A stretch of DNA of 64,000 nt from Labrenzia sp. 011 (GCF_003075075.1 NZ_QCYM01000019.1:16803-80802), one strand, 5' to 3'; positions 9,674-18,701 are shown, counted from the first letter of the stretch. Notes: generated by a model not told the origin, from the letters alone. Made by a program: numbers and translations.

Positions 9674-10783
9674 ATGATGTTCAAAAACACTTCGAGACAG
9701 GGATCCACGCTCAGGTCGCTGCTGTCGTTCATCGGCTGGTGCGGTTGCCTTGGTGCCCTCGCCGCCTGCGCCCTGGGATTGGCCAATTTCGCGGCGCCCG
9801 GTTTCTGGCTCGCCGACAACATGAGTTTCTTCCTGAGACAGTTCCTCGCGGCCGGTCTTCTGGGCTGCCTTGGCGGAGCGCTCGGCTTTTTCGTGCGGCA
9901 CCGCTTCGCGCTCCTGTACCGGATCGTATGGTTTCTGGCTGTGCTGTCTCTCCTGGGTCTTGCCGGACTGACCGGAGTCCGCACCCTGGCCAATACGGTC
10001 GAACCCGCCCCGCTGCGGGCGGGAAACGTGCCGCTCAAGGTCATTTCCATCAATCTCGAGCACCTGTTTCTGGGAGACGGCATCCTGCAGGCCTTTCTCG
10101 AAAGGGAAGCACCCGACATAGTCGTCCTTCAGGAAACCCTGTGGGGACTGCAGGAACGGCGCTGGCAGCGGCTGGGTCTGCCAGTCGGCAGTGCAGGAGA
10201 AAACGGCTTCCCTCCCTATCTCACGGTCGGGGAGCTGGGTGGCCTGGTTGTCTATTCCCGTTTCCCGGTGCGCCGGGAAACCTCGAAGGTCGTGCAGGGC
10301 GATCTGCCCCCCGGCGCCGACGTCTTTTACAACGCCGACCGGGAACTGCTGTCCCTGACGCTGGAAACGGATGCCGGACCGCTGCATCTTCTCGCCATCC
10401 ATCCGGACAGTCCGCGAACGCAGGCCCGCTGGCAGAACAGGCGCCGCTATCTCGACGAGGCCGACGGGATTGTCAGCGCTCTGAAAGCGGAAAAGGACGG
10501 CCCCGTCCTGGCGATCGGCGACTGGAACAGTTCGCCCTGGTCCGCCCGGTTTCAGCAGTTCCTGACGGACAACGGACTGAAAACCGCCTATCCGGGACGC
10601 TGGCCGCAGACCACAAGGTTTTTCTACGATTACCGCCTGCACTGGATCCTGGGAGCGCCGGTTGACCAGTTCGCGGTTTCCGATGACATCCAGGTGCTCA
10701 GCGTGTCGACAGGCCCCGATATCGGGTCCGACCACCTGCCGCTGATCGTCGAGCTTGGGCTGACGCCACCGGACGGCACCTGA
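9674..10783 (+). CDS. Membrane-anchored endonuclease/exonuclease/phosphatase family protein
   Basis: A 369-residue protein with an N-terminal membrane domain of three hydrophobic helices (about 15-110). An EEP-fold hydrolase domain follows (about 125-365), a layout like E. coli YafD. EEP motifs are visible: a metal-binding Glu (VVLQET), an Asp-Asn pair (AIGDWNSSPW) and the terminal Asp-His (GSDHLPLIVEL). The family cuts phosphodiester or phosphomonoester bonds in DNA, lipids or inositides; the active domain here probably faces the periplasm. The start is the ATG-ATG at 9674; the longer frame would overlap the previous gene by more than 130 bases. It shares a strand and short spacing with the sulfotransferase gene. 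Confidence 0.85.
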   Translation: MMFKNTSRQGSTLRSLLSFIGWCGCLGALAACALGLANFAAPGFWLADNMSFFLRQFLAAGLLGCLGGALGFFVRHRFALLYRIVWFLAVLSLLGLAGLTGVRTLANTVEPAPLRAGNVPLKVISINLEHLFLGDGILQAFLEREAPDIVVLQETLWGLQERRWQRLGLPVGSAGENGFPPYLTVGELGGLVVYSRFPVRRETSKVVQGDLPPGADVFYNADRELLSLTLETDAGPLHLLAIHPDSPRTQARWQNRRRYLDEADGIVSALKAEKDGPVLAIGDWNSSPWSARFQQFLTDNGLKTAYPGRWPQTTRFFYDYRLHWILGAPVDQFAVSDDIQVLSVSTGPDIGSDHLPLIVELGLTPPDGT

Positions 10784-10875
10784 AAGATTGCCTGTGACTT
10801 CAACCGCAGGCTGTTTGAGACGCCGCCGCGGATTGGAAACAGTGTGCACATCCCAACCGATTCCCCTGCAGACCC

Positions 10876-11454
10876 ATGGCCAAGATCTATTTCAACTACT
10901 CCGCGATGAATGCCGGCAAGTCGACGGCTCTCCTTCAGGCCGCCTATAACTACAAGGAGCGGGGCATGAACGCGCTCCTGCTCATCGCGGCGTTCGACGA
11001 CCGCGCCGGCAAGGGCCGGGTCGCATCGCGGATCGGGCTGTCCGCCGAGGCGGATATCTTCTCCTCCGCCGACAATGTGCTCGACCATGTATCGAGGGCG
11101 CATGACACCGTGCCGGTGGATGCCGTCCTGGTCGACGAGGCCCAGTTCCTCACCGAGGATCAGGTGTGGCAACTCGCAGGGGTCGCCGACCGGATGCGCA
11201 TTCCGGTGATGTGTTTCGGACTGCGCACCGATTTTCAGGGCAAGCTCTTTCCCGGCAGCGCCGCCCTGCTGGCCCTTGCGGACAATCTGAAGGAAATCAA
11301 GACCATCTGCTGGTGCGGCCGCAAGGCCACCATGACCGCCCGCCTGACCGGAGACGGCCGGATTGTCGAGGACGGCGATCAGGTCGTCATCGGCGGCAAC
11401 GAGACCTACGTCTCCCTGTGCCGCAACCACTGGACACGACGGGACCTGGGGTAA
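10876..11454 (+). CDS. tdk: Thymidine kinase (type II)
   Basis: Salvage enzyme that phosphorylates thymidine to dTMP with ATP. The 192-residue length fits the type II (E. coli Tdk/human TK1) family. The P-loop is at residues 10-17 (AMNAGKST), the magnesium/catalytic acidic motif is VDEAQF, and a structural zinc site is formed by CWCGRK and a C-terminal CRNH. The thymidine-contacting lasso ([17 protein letters not shown]) is intact. It stands alone between a phosphatase gene and mscL, with gaps of 92 and 185 bases. Confidence 0.97.
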   Translation: MAKIYFNYSAMNAGKSTALLQAAYNYKERGMNALLLIAAFDDRAGKGRVASRIGLSAEADIFSSADNVLDHVSRAHDTVPVDAVLVDEAQFLTEDQVWQLAGVADRMRIPVMCFGLRTDFQGKLFPGSAALLALADNLKEIKTICWCGRKATMTARLTGDGRIVEDGDQVVIGGNETYVSLCRNHWTRRDLG

Positions 11455-11566
11455 TCCCCCGCCCCCTTGCGCGGTGCCCGATTGCCCGGGCCGGCACCTC
11501 ATCAAGGCATTGGAAAAACAGGCAATCTTTTTAACGCCCGGGAATGTGCTAGATTTCCGCCCGAAA

Positions 11567-11593
11567 TGTCACACAAGAAACGCCTGTCACACA
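11567..11593 (+). repeat. Two direct repeats upstream of mscL
   Basis: TGTCACACA occurs at 11567-11575 and again at 11585-11593, an 18-base period, 47-73 bases before the mscL start. Tandem identical sites just upstream of a gene can bind an activator, but no regulator is recognised. Confidence 0.3.
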
Positions 11594-11639
11594 CATTTTA
11601 TTCCGGTGACCAGGTTCAAAAGAAAGATCAGGGCAGCAA

Positions 11640-12080
11640 ATGATCAAGGAATTTCGGGACTTCATCGCCAAGGGCAACGTTATGGACCTTGCCGTCGGCA
11701 TCATCATCGGTGCGGCCTTCACGGCAATCGTCTCCAGCCTGGTTACGGATCTCATCAATCCGGTCATCGGGCTGATGCTCGGCGGGATCGACTTCACGTC
11801 GATGTATATCGTTCTGTCCGGAGACGTGCCGGCCGGTGCCGGCCTGGAAGCCGCGCGGGAAAGCGGCGCGGCGGTGTTCGCCTACGGAGCGTTTCTCACC
11901 GCATGTATCAACTTCCTGATCATCGCCTATGTCGTCTTCATGCTCGTCAAGGCGGTCAACAAGATCAAGGCAGCGGCGGAAAAGCCGGACGATGTGGAGC
12001 CTGAAGTCGAAACCGGCCCGTCGGAACTGGACGTCCTGATCGACATCCGCAACCAGCTTCGCGGCGGCGCCGCGCAATAA
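11640..12080 (+). CDS. mscL: Large-conductance mechanosensitive channel
   Basis: Emergency osmotic valve of the inner membrane, 146 residues. The highly conserved N-terminal amphipathic helix and pore-lining TM1 are recognisable ([20 protein letters not shown]), followed by a periplasmic loop, TM2 (about 82-105, [16 protein letters not shown]) and a charged cytoplasmic helix. The periplasmic loop carries a stretch richer in Gly and Ala than the E. coli protein ([17 protein letters not shown]). The gene is monocistronic with a strong hairpin after it. Confidence 0.97.
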   Translation: MIKEFRDFIAKGNVMDLAVGIIIGAAFTAIVSSLVTDLINPVIGLMLGGIDFTSMYIVLSGDVPAGAGLEAARESGAAVFAYGAFLTACINFLIIAYVVFMLVKAVNKIKAAAEKPDDVEPEVETGPSELDVLIDIRNQLRGGAAQ

Positions 12081-12133
12081 CGCCCGGCGGCGAAAGCAGG
12101 CTCAACGGCCGGCAATGTGCCGGTAGCGACATT

Positions 12134-12167
12134 CGGTCCGGCGCGGAGACAACACCGCGCCGGACCG
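12134..12167 (+). terminator. Terminator-like hairpin after mscL
   Basis: Perfect 13-bp stem, CGGTCCGGCGCGG / CCGCGCCGGACCG, with an 8-base loop, 54 bases after the mscL stop. No T-tract follows (CCCATCTCTC), so it is either a weak intrinsic terminator or an mRNA-stabilising hairpin. Confidence 0.55.
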
Positions 12168-12256
12168 GCCCATCTCTCACAATCCCCTTTCGTCATGACA
12201 ACTCTTGCCTTGAAGCGCTGCCCGCGCGCTCTTAAAAGAGGGCAAACGGATCAGCA

Positions 12257-12559
12257 ATGGGTGGCAGAATGCTCGGCAAGTTGTTCAAATCCCTCTTCGG
12301 TTCCTCGGGCGAGGGCGAAAAATCCGCTTCGAAGAGCACGACGGTCGTCTATAACGAATATGAGATCATCGCGGAGCCGCAGCTCTCGAACAGTCAATGG
12401 CTGGTGGCCGGGCGGATCGAAAAGCAGATCGGCGATACGGTAAAGACCCATGTCTTCATCCGCGCCGATACCCTGCCCGATGAGCAGGGTGCGGCGAACG
12501 AAATGATCCGCAAGGCGAAAATGATGATTGACCAGCAGGGCGATAGCATATTCGATTGA
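12257..12559 (+). CDS. HlyU-family protein
   Basis: A 100-residue cytosolic protein of the small HlyU family. In alphaproteobacteria this family is short, beta-rich and lacks the ArsR-type winged helix of Vibrio HlyU, despite the shared name. Visible features are a basic N-terminal helix (MLGKLFKSLFGSS), a strand-rich core (YNEYEIIAEPQLSNSQWLVAGRIEKQ) and an amphipathic C-terminal helix (NEMIRKAKMMIDQQG). The ATG at 12257 is taken; the ATG at 12269 (MLGKLF) has GGTGG 5 bases upstream and may be the true start. Its function is not established. Confidence 0.8.
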   Translation: MGGRMLGKLFKSLFGSSGEGEKSASKSTTVVYNEYEIIAEPQLSNSQWLVAGRIEKQIGDTVKTHVFIRADTLPDEQGAANEMIRKAKMMIDQQGDSIFD

Positions 12560-12667
12560 GCTGTCGGGCGGACGGGGCCGAAACACCGCCGTGCGAACGC
12601 CTCCCCGGGCCATCTCGGGCCCCTGACGACCAGGGTGTGAACTCCTGCCTGAAATCTGAAAGCCGAC

Positions 12668-13240
12668 ATGACACGACACGTAGTTCTCAGCCTGCCCAAT
12701 CTTCTGACCTACGGCCGCATACTGGCGGTACCGGCGGTTGCGGCCTGTTTTTACTTCGAGGGCAACACACCGCGCTGGATCGCGCTGGGCATCTTCATCC
12801 TGGCCGCCGTGACCGACTTTTTCGACGGATATCTGGCACGTGCCTGGCAACAGCAATCCGCTCTGGGGCGCATGCTGGACCCGATCGCAGACAAGCTGCT
12901 GGTCTCCGTCTGCCTGCTGATTCTGGCCGGGGACGGCACGATCGGCGGCTGGTCCATGATCGCCGCGATCATCATCCTGTGCCGCGAGATCCTTGTCTCG
13001 GGACTGCGGGAGTTTCTGGCAGAACTCCAGGTCAGCGTCCCGGTCACCAAGCTGGCGAAATGGAAGACCACGGTTCAGTTGATCGCCATCGCCTTCCTCC
13101 TGGCGGGGCCCGCCGGCGACACGGTTCTTCCGGGAACCACCCTGACCGGCCTCATTGCCCTCTGGCTTGCCGCCACACTGACCCTATATACGGGATACGA
13201 TTATTTCCGGGCCGGTATCGGCCATCTCATCACCAAGTAG
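12668..13240 (+). CDS. pgsA: CDP-diacylglycerol-glycerol-3-phosphate 3-phosphatidyltransferase
   Basis: Makes phosphatidylglycerophosphate, the committed step to phosphatidylglycerol and cardiolipin. The 190-residue integral membrane enzyme carries the complete CDP-alcohol phosphotransferase signature D-x2-DG-x2-AR-x8-G-x3-D-x3-D (DFFDGYLAR, then GRMLDPIAD), which holds two metal ions and the CDP headgroup. About six hydrophobic helices are present. It lies 157 bases ahead of moaD on the same strand, an order seen in other Hyphomicrobiales. Confidence 0.95.
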   Translation: MTRHVVLSLPNLLTYGRILAVPAVAACFYFEGNTPRWIALGIFILAAVTDFFDGYLARAWQQQSALGRMLDPIADKLLVSVCLLILAGDGTIGGWSMIAAIIILCREILVSGLREFLAELQVSVPVTKLAKWKTTVQLIAIAFLLAGPAGDTVLPGTTLTGLIALWLAATLTLYTGYDYFRAGIGHLITK

Positions 13241-13397
13241 AAAGCCGGAGAGCGCAGCCGGAAGCCGGCCGGACAGCCCCTGTTGACCGGGATGCGCCAT
13301 TCCGGGCGGCAGGACTTTCCCCGCCTGACAAGTCAAGTTAAGCTCGCCGGATCCGGTTCACGCACTTCGGCGTCTCCGGCACATCATTGAGGGTCTC

Positions 13398-13649
13398 ATG
13401 AACATTCGTTATTTCGCCTGGGTCCGTGAACGGGTCGGCGTCGAAGAAGAAACGATTGAGGTTCCGGGCGGGGTGAAAACCGTCGCCGATCTGATCTCGC
13501 ATTTGAAAACCCTGGACGACAACCACGCTGCCGCCTTCGAGGAGGAGGACGCCATCCGGGTTGCACTCGACCAGCTGCACGTGGAAGCGGACACCGCTCT
13601 TGGCGACGCCAGAGAGGTCGCCTTCTTCCCGCCGATGACGGGTGGTTGA
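13398..13649 (+). CDS. moaD: Molybdopterin synthase sulfur-carrier subunit
   Basis: Ubiquitin-fold sulfur carrier of molybdenum-cofactor synthesis. At 83 residues it has the usual MoaD length and ends in the diagnostic Gly-Gly (FFPPMTGG) that is thiocarboxylated by MoeB-type adenylation. GAGGG lies just before the ATG. It is 3 bases upstream of moaE, so the two subunits of the synthase are cotranscribed. Confidence 0.96.
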   Translation: MNIRYFAWVRERVGVEEETIEVPGGVKTVADLISHLKTLDDNHAAAFEEEDAIRVALDQLHVEADTALGDAREVAFFPPMTGG

Positions 13650-13652
13650 ACC

Positions 13653-14120
13653 ATGCAGGTGACACCGCTTGTCAGGGTCCAGGCAGAGGATTTCGACGCC
13701 GGGGCGGAAACGCGCCGGCTGACATCCGGCCGCAAGGATGTCGGAGCCCTCGTAACCTTCACCGGTCTGTGCCGCGACGAGGCGGGAACGCTTGAGGCGC
13801 TGGAACTGGAACACTACCCCGGCATGGCCGAAGCCGAGCTGACACGCATCGCCGAGGAGGCCGTCCACCGCTGGCCCCTCACCGGCCTGAGCGTCATTCA
13901 TCGCTTCGGAAAGATCGCGCCGGGCGAAAACATCGTGCTGGTCGTTGCCGCCTCGGCGCATCGGCGTGCGGCTTTCGAGGCCGCGGACTTTCTTATGGAT
14001 TTCCTGAAAACCAGGGCTCCTTTCTGGAAGAAGGAGCATCTCCGCTCCGGTGCCGGCAGCACCTGGGTGAACACCAAAGCGGGCGACGAGGAAGATGCCG
14101 CGCGGTGGTCCCCGACCTGA
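13653..14120 (+). CDS. moaE: Molybdopterin synthase catalytic subunit
   Basis: Large subunit of molybdopterin synthase; it converts cyclic pyranopterin monophosphate to molybdopterin with sulfur from MoaD. Typical motifs are visible in the 155 residues: GALVTFTGLCRDE, LEHYPGMAE, the catalytic Lys region FLKTRAPFWKKE and the conserved HRFGKIAPGENIV. It directly follows moaD with a Shine-Dalgarno (GGTGG) inside the end of moaD. Confidence 0.96.
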   Translation: MQVTPLVRVQAEDFDAGAETRRLTSGRKDVGALVTFTGLCRDEAGTLEALELEHYPGMAEAELTRIAEEAVHRWPLTGLSVIHRFGKIAPGENIVLVVAASAHRRAAFEAADFLMDFLKTRAPFWKKEHLRSGAGSTWVNTKAGDEEDAARWSPT

Positions 14121-14163
14121 CCCGGACCGGCCGCGTTTCCGACTGTTGACGGCATAATCCTCC

Positions 14164-15525
14164 ATGCCCTCCCCGGCGCCAGACAGCGTCATTTTCTTTC
14201 GAATTGGTCCCTGTTCCGTGAAAAATAACGAAGATATTTCCAGCAGCCCGGCAGCGCAGACCGGCTCCGGCAGCTACCGCGAAGTCCTGCGCGAACCCGG
14301 CATTCCATTCGCCGAGTTCGTGGCCATCATCGCGATGATCATGGCGCTCAACGCCATGGCCATCGACGTGATGCTTCCCGCCTTGCCGGCCATCGCCAAC
14401 GCGCTTGACATTGCCGCGGACAACGACCGGCAACTCATTCTTCTCGTCTATCTGATCGGTTTCGGAGGCGGACAGCTGTTTTTCGGCCCGGTCGCGGACA
14501 ACGTCGGCCGGCGCAAGGTCCTGATCGGCGGGCTGGCGCTCTACAGTCTGGCCAGTGTCGTCTGCATTTTCGCGATGGATGTCGATCATCTGCTGATCGC
14601 ACGTGCGCTGCAGGGCATCGGCTGCGCTGCCGCCCGAGTTGCGGCGCTTTCCGTCGTTCGCGATTGCTACACCGGCCGGCGCATGGGCAAGGTCATGTCG
14701 CTGGTCATGATGGTCTTCATGTCCGTCCCCGTCGTCGCGCCCTCCATCGGCCAGGCCCTCCTGCTTGTCGCCGGCTGGCACTGGATCTTCGCCCTGCTGC
14801 TGCTGTCCGGCGTTGTGATGCTGCTGTGGACCGGTTTTCGCCTGCCCGAAACCCTGGAGCCGGAAAACCGGCGTCCCCTGGTTTTCTCCACGATCTCCAG
14901 CGCCTACCTGATGGCCCTGACGACACGCGTCAGCCTTGGATATACAGTCGGCACCGCATTTGTGTTCGGCGGCCTGTTCTCCTTCCTCGCCATGTCGCAG
15001 CAGATCTTTGTCGACATTTTCGACCTGGGAACATTGTTCCCGATCGTATTCGCCGCAATCGCCACCACCATGGCCGCGGCCTCCTTCCTGAATTCCCAGC
15101 TCGTGGAAGCCATCGGCATGCGCCGCCTCTCCCATGCCGCCGCGGTGATCTACACCCTGACAGGCATGACGATCCTGCTGCTTGCCGCTTTCGGCTACGA
15201 GAATTTCTGGATCTTCCTGGTCCTGGTGACCATCATCATGACGACGTTCGGCTTCATCGGCGCGAATTTCAACACCATGGCCATGGAGCCGCTTGGCGCC
15301 ATCGCCGGGACCGCCTCTTCCGTGATCGGCTTCGTCAGCACCCTGGGCGGTGCGCTTCTGGGCTATATCATGGGCCAGCTCTTCGACGGCACGACCCTGC
15401 CCCTCGGGCTGGCCTACACGGTCTACGGCCTGTGCGCCATCGGCTGCATCCTCTATGCCGAAGGCGGCCGCATGTTCCATGCGGTCGAACGCGGGGCGTC
15501 CCCGGACCAGGGCGCCGGATCGTAG
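14164..15525 (+). CDS. MFS drug-resistance transporter (Bcr/CflA type)
   Basis: Proton-coupled efflux carrier of the 12-TM DHA1 branch, 453 residues. The signature between TM2 and TM3 is clear (GQLFFGPVADNVGRRKVL), as is the TM5 antiporter-type stretch (MSVPVVAPSIGQALL). An N-terminal extension of about 40 polar residues precedes the first helix. The ATG at 14164 has no evident Shine-Dalgarno; a GTG at 14218 would trim 18 residues. It is convergent with the cellulose operon. The substrate is unknown. Confidence 0.88.
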   Translation: MPSPAPDSVIFFRIGPCSVKNNEDISSSPAAQTGSGSYREVLREPGIPFAEFVAIIAMIMALNAMAIDVMLPALPAIANALDIAADNDRQLILLVYLIGFGGGQLFFGPVADNVGRRKVLIGGLALYSLASVVCIFAMDVDHLLIARALQGIGCAAARVAALSVVRDCYTGRRMGKVMSLVMMVFMSVPVVAPSIGQALLLVAGWHWIFALLLLSGVVMLLWTGFRLPETLEPENRRPLVFSTISSAYLMALTTRVSLGYTVGTAFVFGGLFSFLAMSQQIFVDIFDLGTLFPIVFAAIATTMAAASFLNSQLVEAIGMRRLSHAAAVIYTLTGMTILLLAAFGYENFWIFLVLVTIIMTTFGFIGANFNTMAMEPLGAIAGTASSVIGFVSTLGGALLGYIMGQLFDGTTLPLGLAYTVYGLCAIGCILYAEGGRMFHAVERGASPDQGAGS

Positions 15526-15543
15526 CAAACAAAACAACAGGCA

Positions 15544-15574
15544 GGCGGCCGGTCCAAAGAGGATACCGGCTGCC
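15544..15574. terminator. Hairpin between convergent MFS and cellulose-operon genes
   Basis: GGCGGCCGGT pairs with ACCGGCTGCC (one G-U pair) around an inner CC/GG and an AAAGA loop. It fills most of the 57-base convergent gap and probably ends transcription from both sides, although no T-run is present. Confidence 0.45.
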
Positions 15575-15582
15575 CCGCCAGA

Positions 15583-17625
15583 TCAGTCATGAATTTCTTT
15601 GGAACGCCCTCGCCGCAGATCATGGGTGTCGGTGACGCCCTTTTTCCCGTCGCTGTAGCCAGCTGACGCGAGAGCTTCGAACACCTGCAATGCATCTTCA
15701 TAGCGCCCCATCTGGGCATAGGCGTAACCGCGCAAAAGCATCAGATCGACCTGTTCGGGCTCATATCTGCGGCGCTCGTCGAGCGTGAGCAATGTTTCCG
15801 TGTAGCGCCCGGCTTCGAAAGCGGCGCTTGCGCGTTTGGACAGCAGACTGAGCTGCAGTTCGCGCGTCCGCACGGGGGACATCCGGCCCTGTGTTGCCGC
15901 GACGGAGGCCCGTTCGACCAGACCAAGTCTGAGATAGGCCAGGCTTTGTCCATAGGCGGCATCGCTTCGCGTGGTTTCGCTTGCCGCCGACAGGGCCACC
16001 GCAAAAACGTCAACCGCCTCGAGAGGCCGGTTCCGGTTCATGAGGCACCACCCGCGGGAAAGCGCCGCTGCAGGAGAGAGAGCCGAAGGCGGAACGTATC
16101 TGTCGCAATTGGAAGCGGCCACTCCGGCACGGGCCTGGCCGCTGCGGCTGACGGGCGCGCTCTTTTGCGCCAGGCTACCTGCAAGAGCCGCGATCCTCGC
16201 GGAGCGGTCCGACCAATGCGCAACCAGGGTTTCGAAGCGGCTGCGCTCCTCCAGCTTGCGCAGTGCCAGAGCAAGACCATAGGCAGCGGCCTCGTCGCTC
16301 GCATCCCACCTCAGGGCAACCTGAAACCAGTCCGCAGCGGTTTTGCTCTGTCCGATCTCGTAGGCATACCAGCCGATCTGGCGCGCAGCATTGGAATCCC
16401 TGGCTTTGGCCACCGCCTGCACGATCGTCTCGAAGACACTGGCATCGATTTTTTCCCTGGGCTCCTGCGCCAGGATAGCGGATACGGCCGCGAGATAGTT
16501 CGCCCGGTCCCGGGCCGACGTGTCCCACCAGGGCCGCAGCACCGCTTCGGCCTGCGTCGCTTTCCCGGCGCCGATCAGCGCCAGTCCCAGCCCCTGTGCG
16601 GCTTCTTCGGATTTGTTGCGCAACGAGGCTTTCCGGAACCAGTCTTCAGAAACCGCAAAGTTCTTCTGTTCCAGGAAATACCAGCCCAGCAACAGCGCAT
16701 CTTCATCGGTGTCTTCCGCATCGGCGATCTGTTCGATCCGCGCGAGATCCTCCGGATTGGCCGCCTTTCCGTTTTTCAGGCTGCGCGCGATGCTCAGTCG
16801 GACCAGATCGTTGCGAACCGCCTCGAACTCACCCTGCCCGTCCGCCTTCAGCCGCTCTTCCGCTATCAACTGATCGATATCCGCATCCGGCAGCACATCT
16901 ATGGCCTTGCGGATGGTGGAGATCCGCTCGGAAGGAACATCGCAGTTTTTCAGGATATAGAAATAGGCGTCTTTCGCGCGGTCAATCTTGTCCTCCTTGA
17001 TGAAGGCGTCTGCCAACCGCCACAGGACATCGACATTCGCGCAGGTCAACAGCTCCGGATTGTTGGCGGCGATCCGTATGACCGTGGTGTACTGTTCAAG
17101 ATGAGACGCGTTGACGAGACGGCTCCGGGCTTCGGCAGTGTCCAGTTTTTCCAGCATATCCTCCGGCGGAGACCAATCCGGATCGGCCTGCCGTCGCTCG
17201 TCTATCAGCCGTCGCAGTTCGGAGTATTCTCCCTCGGCAAAGGCCTTCCACATCCGGTCCAGCTCGGGATCGCTTGCAATCTGCAGCGAAGCCAGATCCT
17301 CCGGTGGGGTCCAGTCGGGATACAGGTTCTGGAGCCTCTCGATTTCCTTTTTCAGCCGCGTCGTGTCACCGGACTGGGCGAAATATCGCAGCCCCGCCAG
17401 ATCGGCCGGCGACAATTGCGTTTCCCCTGAACCGTCGTTCTTTTCAGGTCCACGGCCCGCATTTGAATGACCGGCGGCACCAAAACCCGGACGTTCGTCA
17501 ACACTTTGCTGCGCAGACGTATTGTCTGCGGCCGTTGCCGAAAACAATGACTGGTCCGCGGACAGCACGGAGTGAACGGAAAATCCCGCGCCAAGCATCA
17601 ATACGGAAATGACGATCCATCTCAT
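15583..17625 (-). CDS. Secreted TPR-like protein of the cellulose operon
   Basis: A 680-residue protein with a signal peptide (MRWIVISVLMLGAGFSVHSVLSA) and about 600 residues of alpha-helical repeats of TPR/SEL1 type, for example LLLGWYFLEQKNFAVSEDWF, IGWYAYEIGQSKTAADWFQV and LLRGYAYAQMGRYEDALQVF. Near the N-terminus two copies of a roughly 30-residue unit end in DWTPPEDL and DWSPPEDM. No BcsC-type C-terminal beta-barrel is present. The start is the ATG overlapping the bcsZ stop (ATGA); the frame extends to a GTG two codons earlier. Position and architecture suggest it stands in for the periplasmic TPR scaffold that BcsC provides elsewhere. That is inference; no family name is certain. Confidence 0.75.
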   Translation of the reverse strand: MRWIVISVLMLGAGFSVHSVLSADQSLFSATAADNTSAQQSVDERPGFGAAGHSNAGRGPEKNDGSGETQLSPADLAGLRYFAQSGDTTRLKKEIERLQNLYPDWTPPEDLASLQIASDPELDRMWKAFAEGEYSELRRLIDERRQADPDWSPPEDMLEKLDTAEARSRLVNASHLEQYTTVIRIAANNPELLTCANVDVLWRLADAFIKEDKIDRAKDAYFYILKNCDVPSERISTIRKAIDVLPDADIDQLIAEERLKADGQGEFEAVRNDLVRLSIARSLKNGKAANPEDLARIEQIADAEDTDEDALLLGWYFLEQKNFAVSEDWFRKASLRNKSEEAAQGLGLALIGAGKATQAEAVLRPWWDTSARDRANYLAAVSAILAQEPREKIDASVFETIVQAVAKARDSNAARQIGWYAYEIGQSKTAADWFQVALRWDASDEAAAYGLALALRKLEERSRFETLVAHWSDRSARIAALAGSLAQKSAPVSRSGQARAGVAASNCDRYVPPSALSPAAALSRGWCLMNRNRPLEAVDVFAVALSAASETTRSDAAYGQSLAYLRLGLVERASVAATQGRMSPVRTRELQLSLLSKRASAAFEAGRYTETLLTLDERRRYEPEQVDLMLLRGYAYAQMGRYEDALQVFEALASAGYSDGKKGVTDTHDLRRGRSKEIHD

Positions 17626-18701
17626 AGGCACACCGGATGCCGTTCGGCGAGAAACGACAGGACAAGAAGGTGGAGTGTCGAAGGGTAGTAGCTGGTCGGC
17701 TGAAACGTTTTCACGTCATCCGGCAGCGGTTTTCCTTCGAAAATGCATTCAAGAGCCGCACCAATGGAAACATAGCCCGGATCGGTTAACGTTTCGGTCT
17801 GCTTGCCGGACAGAACATTGACGAGCCGGAGGGCCCTGTCGGGCCCGCCCATGAATTTCACGAACGGCTCGAGGAGCCCCGCGGTTTCGTTGCCGGCGCG
17901 GATAAGGTAGAGCGGGATGCGAATGGCATTGTAGCCGAAGTCGGTCGGAAAGCTGGCCGCCGGAGCAACGCCCTCATGCAGGCTTATCCAGTCGCTCGGC
18001 AGCATGTCCGCACCGAAACGCGCCTCTTGCAGAAGCTGGAGACCGTTGTTCGACAGCTCGTTCCAGTGCTCCGCCCCCGTCAGTTCGGCCAGAACCGGAA
18101 TTGCCTCGAATATCCAGTACGACAGGTTGATTACCGGCCCGTCCTTGCCGTCTTCGGCGCCGAAGCCGCTGGCCGCCGGCCGCAGAAGCCATTTCCCGTC
18201 ATGCTGGAAAACAAGGTTCAGGGCGATTGCATCCGCGATGTTCCTGGCAGGCACCTCCAGTTCGGGCCGTGCCCAGTTCCTTGCCGCAAGAGCCAGACTG
18301 TAGGCGACAAGCACATCCCCGTCGGACGCGTTGTTGATGTCCTTTATGTGCGGTTCCGTCGCCGGGTCCCATTTCCAGGCAATCAGGCCATCGTCGCGCA
18401 ACCGCATGTTCGTCTCGGTGAACGACCAGATCTGGTCGAAGGTCACCTGATCGTTCGAAAGATAGGCAAGCAGCAGACCGTATCCCTGGCTCTCGCTATG
18501 ACTGATATTGCCGTTCTCGTTGTCCACGACACGACCGCTGCTCGTGACGAAGCGGGAGACGTAGGAATACCACTCAGCCTGGCTGATGGTGCCGGGTTGA
18601 GGTTCATACACCTGCGCGGAGACGGAAATTGCCGAAGACGACAGCATGACGGTTGCCGAAACGATCCATTGCGCGAATTTTCCTGAAGCACCCTTTTTCA
18701 C
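17622..18701 (-). CDS. bcsZ: Cellulose-synthase-associated endoglucanase (GH8)
   Basis: Periplasmic endo-beta-1,4-glucanase that trims or proofreads nascent cellulose. It has 359 residues, a signal peptide ending at SAQ (residue 30) and GH8 motifs: the acid Glu70 in SHSESQGYG and the substrate-binding Asp127 in ASDGD. Where E. coli BcsZ has YDAIR, with the Asp thought to be the base, this protein has GYNAIR (Asn258), so the base may lie elsewhere (Asp254 is close). The GTG start overlaps the bcsB stop by 4 bases (GTGA), and its own stop overlaps the next gene by 4 bases. It is the fourth gene of the cellulose operon. Confidence 0.92.
   Translation of the reverse strand: MKKGASGKFAQWIVSATVMLSSSAISVSAQVYEPQPGTISQAEWYSYVSRFVTSSGRVVDNENGNISHSESQGYGLLLAYLSNDQVTFDQIWSFTETNMRLRDDGLIAWKWDPATEPHIKDINNASDGDVLVAYSLALAARNWARPELEVPARNIADAIALNLVFQHDGKWLLRPAASGFGAEDGKDGPVINLSYWIFEAIPVLAELTGAEHWNELSNNGLQLLQEARFGADMLPSDWISLHEGVAPAASFPTDFGYNAIRIPLYLIRAGNETAGLLEPFVKFMGGPDRALRLVNVLSGKQTETLTDPGYVSIGAALECIFEGKPLPDDVKTFQPTSYYPSTLHLLVLSFLAERHPVCL

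Noticed and set aside
7981..10119. 712-codon open frame on the minus strand
   Set aside because: Antisense to the sulfotransferase and EEP genes, both of which have clear domains; no motif in the shadow.
13993..15537. 514-codon open frame on the minus strand
   Set aside because: Antisense to the MFS transporter and moaE; Gly/His/Asp-rich shadow.
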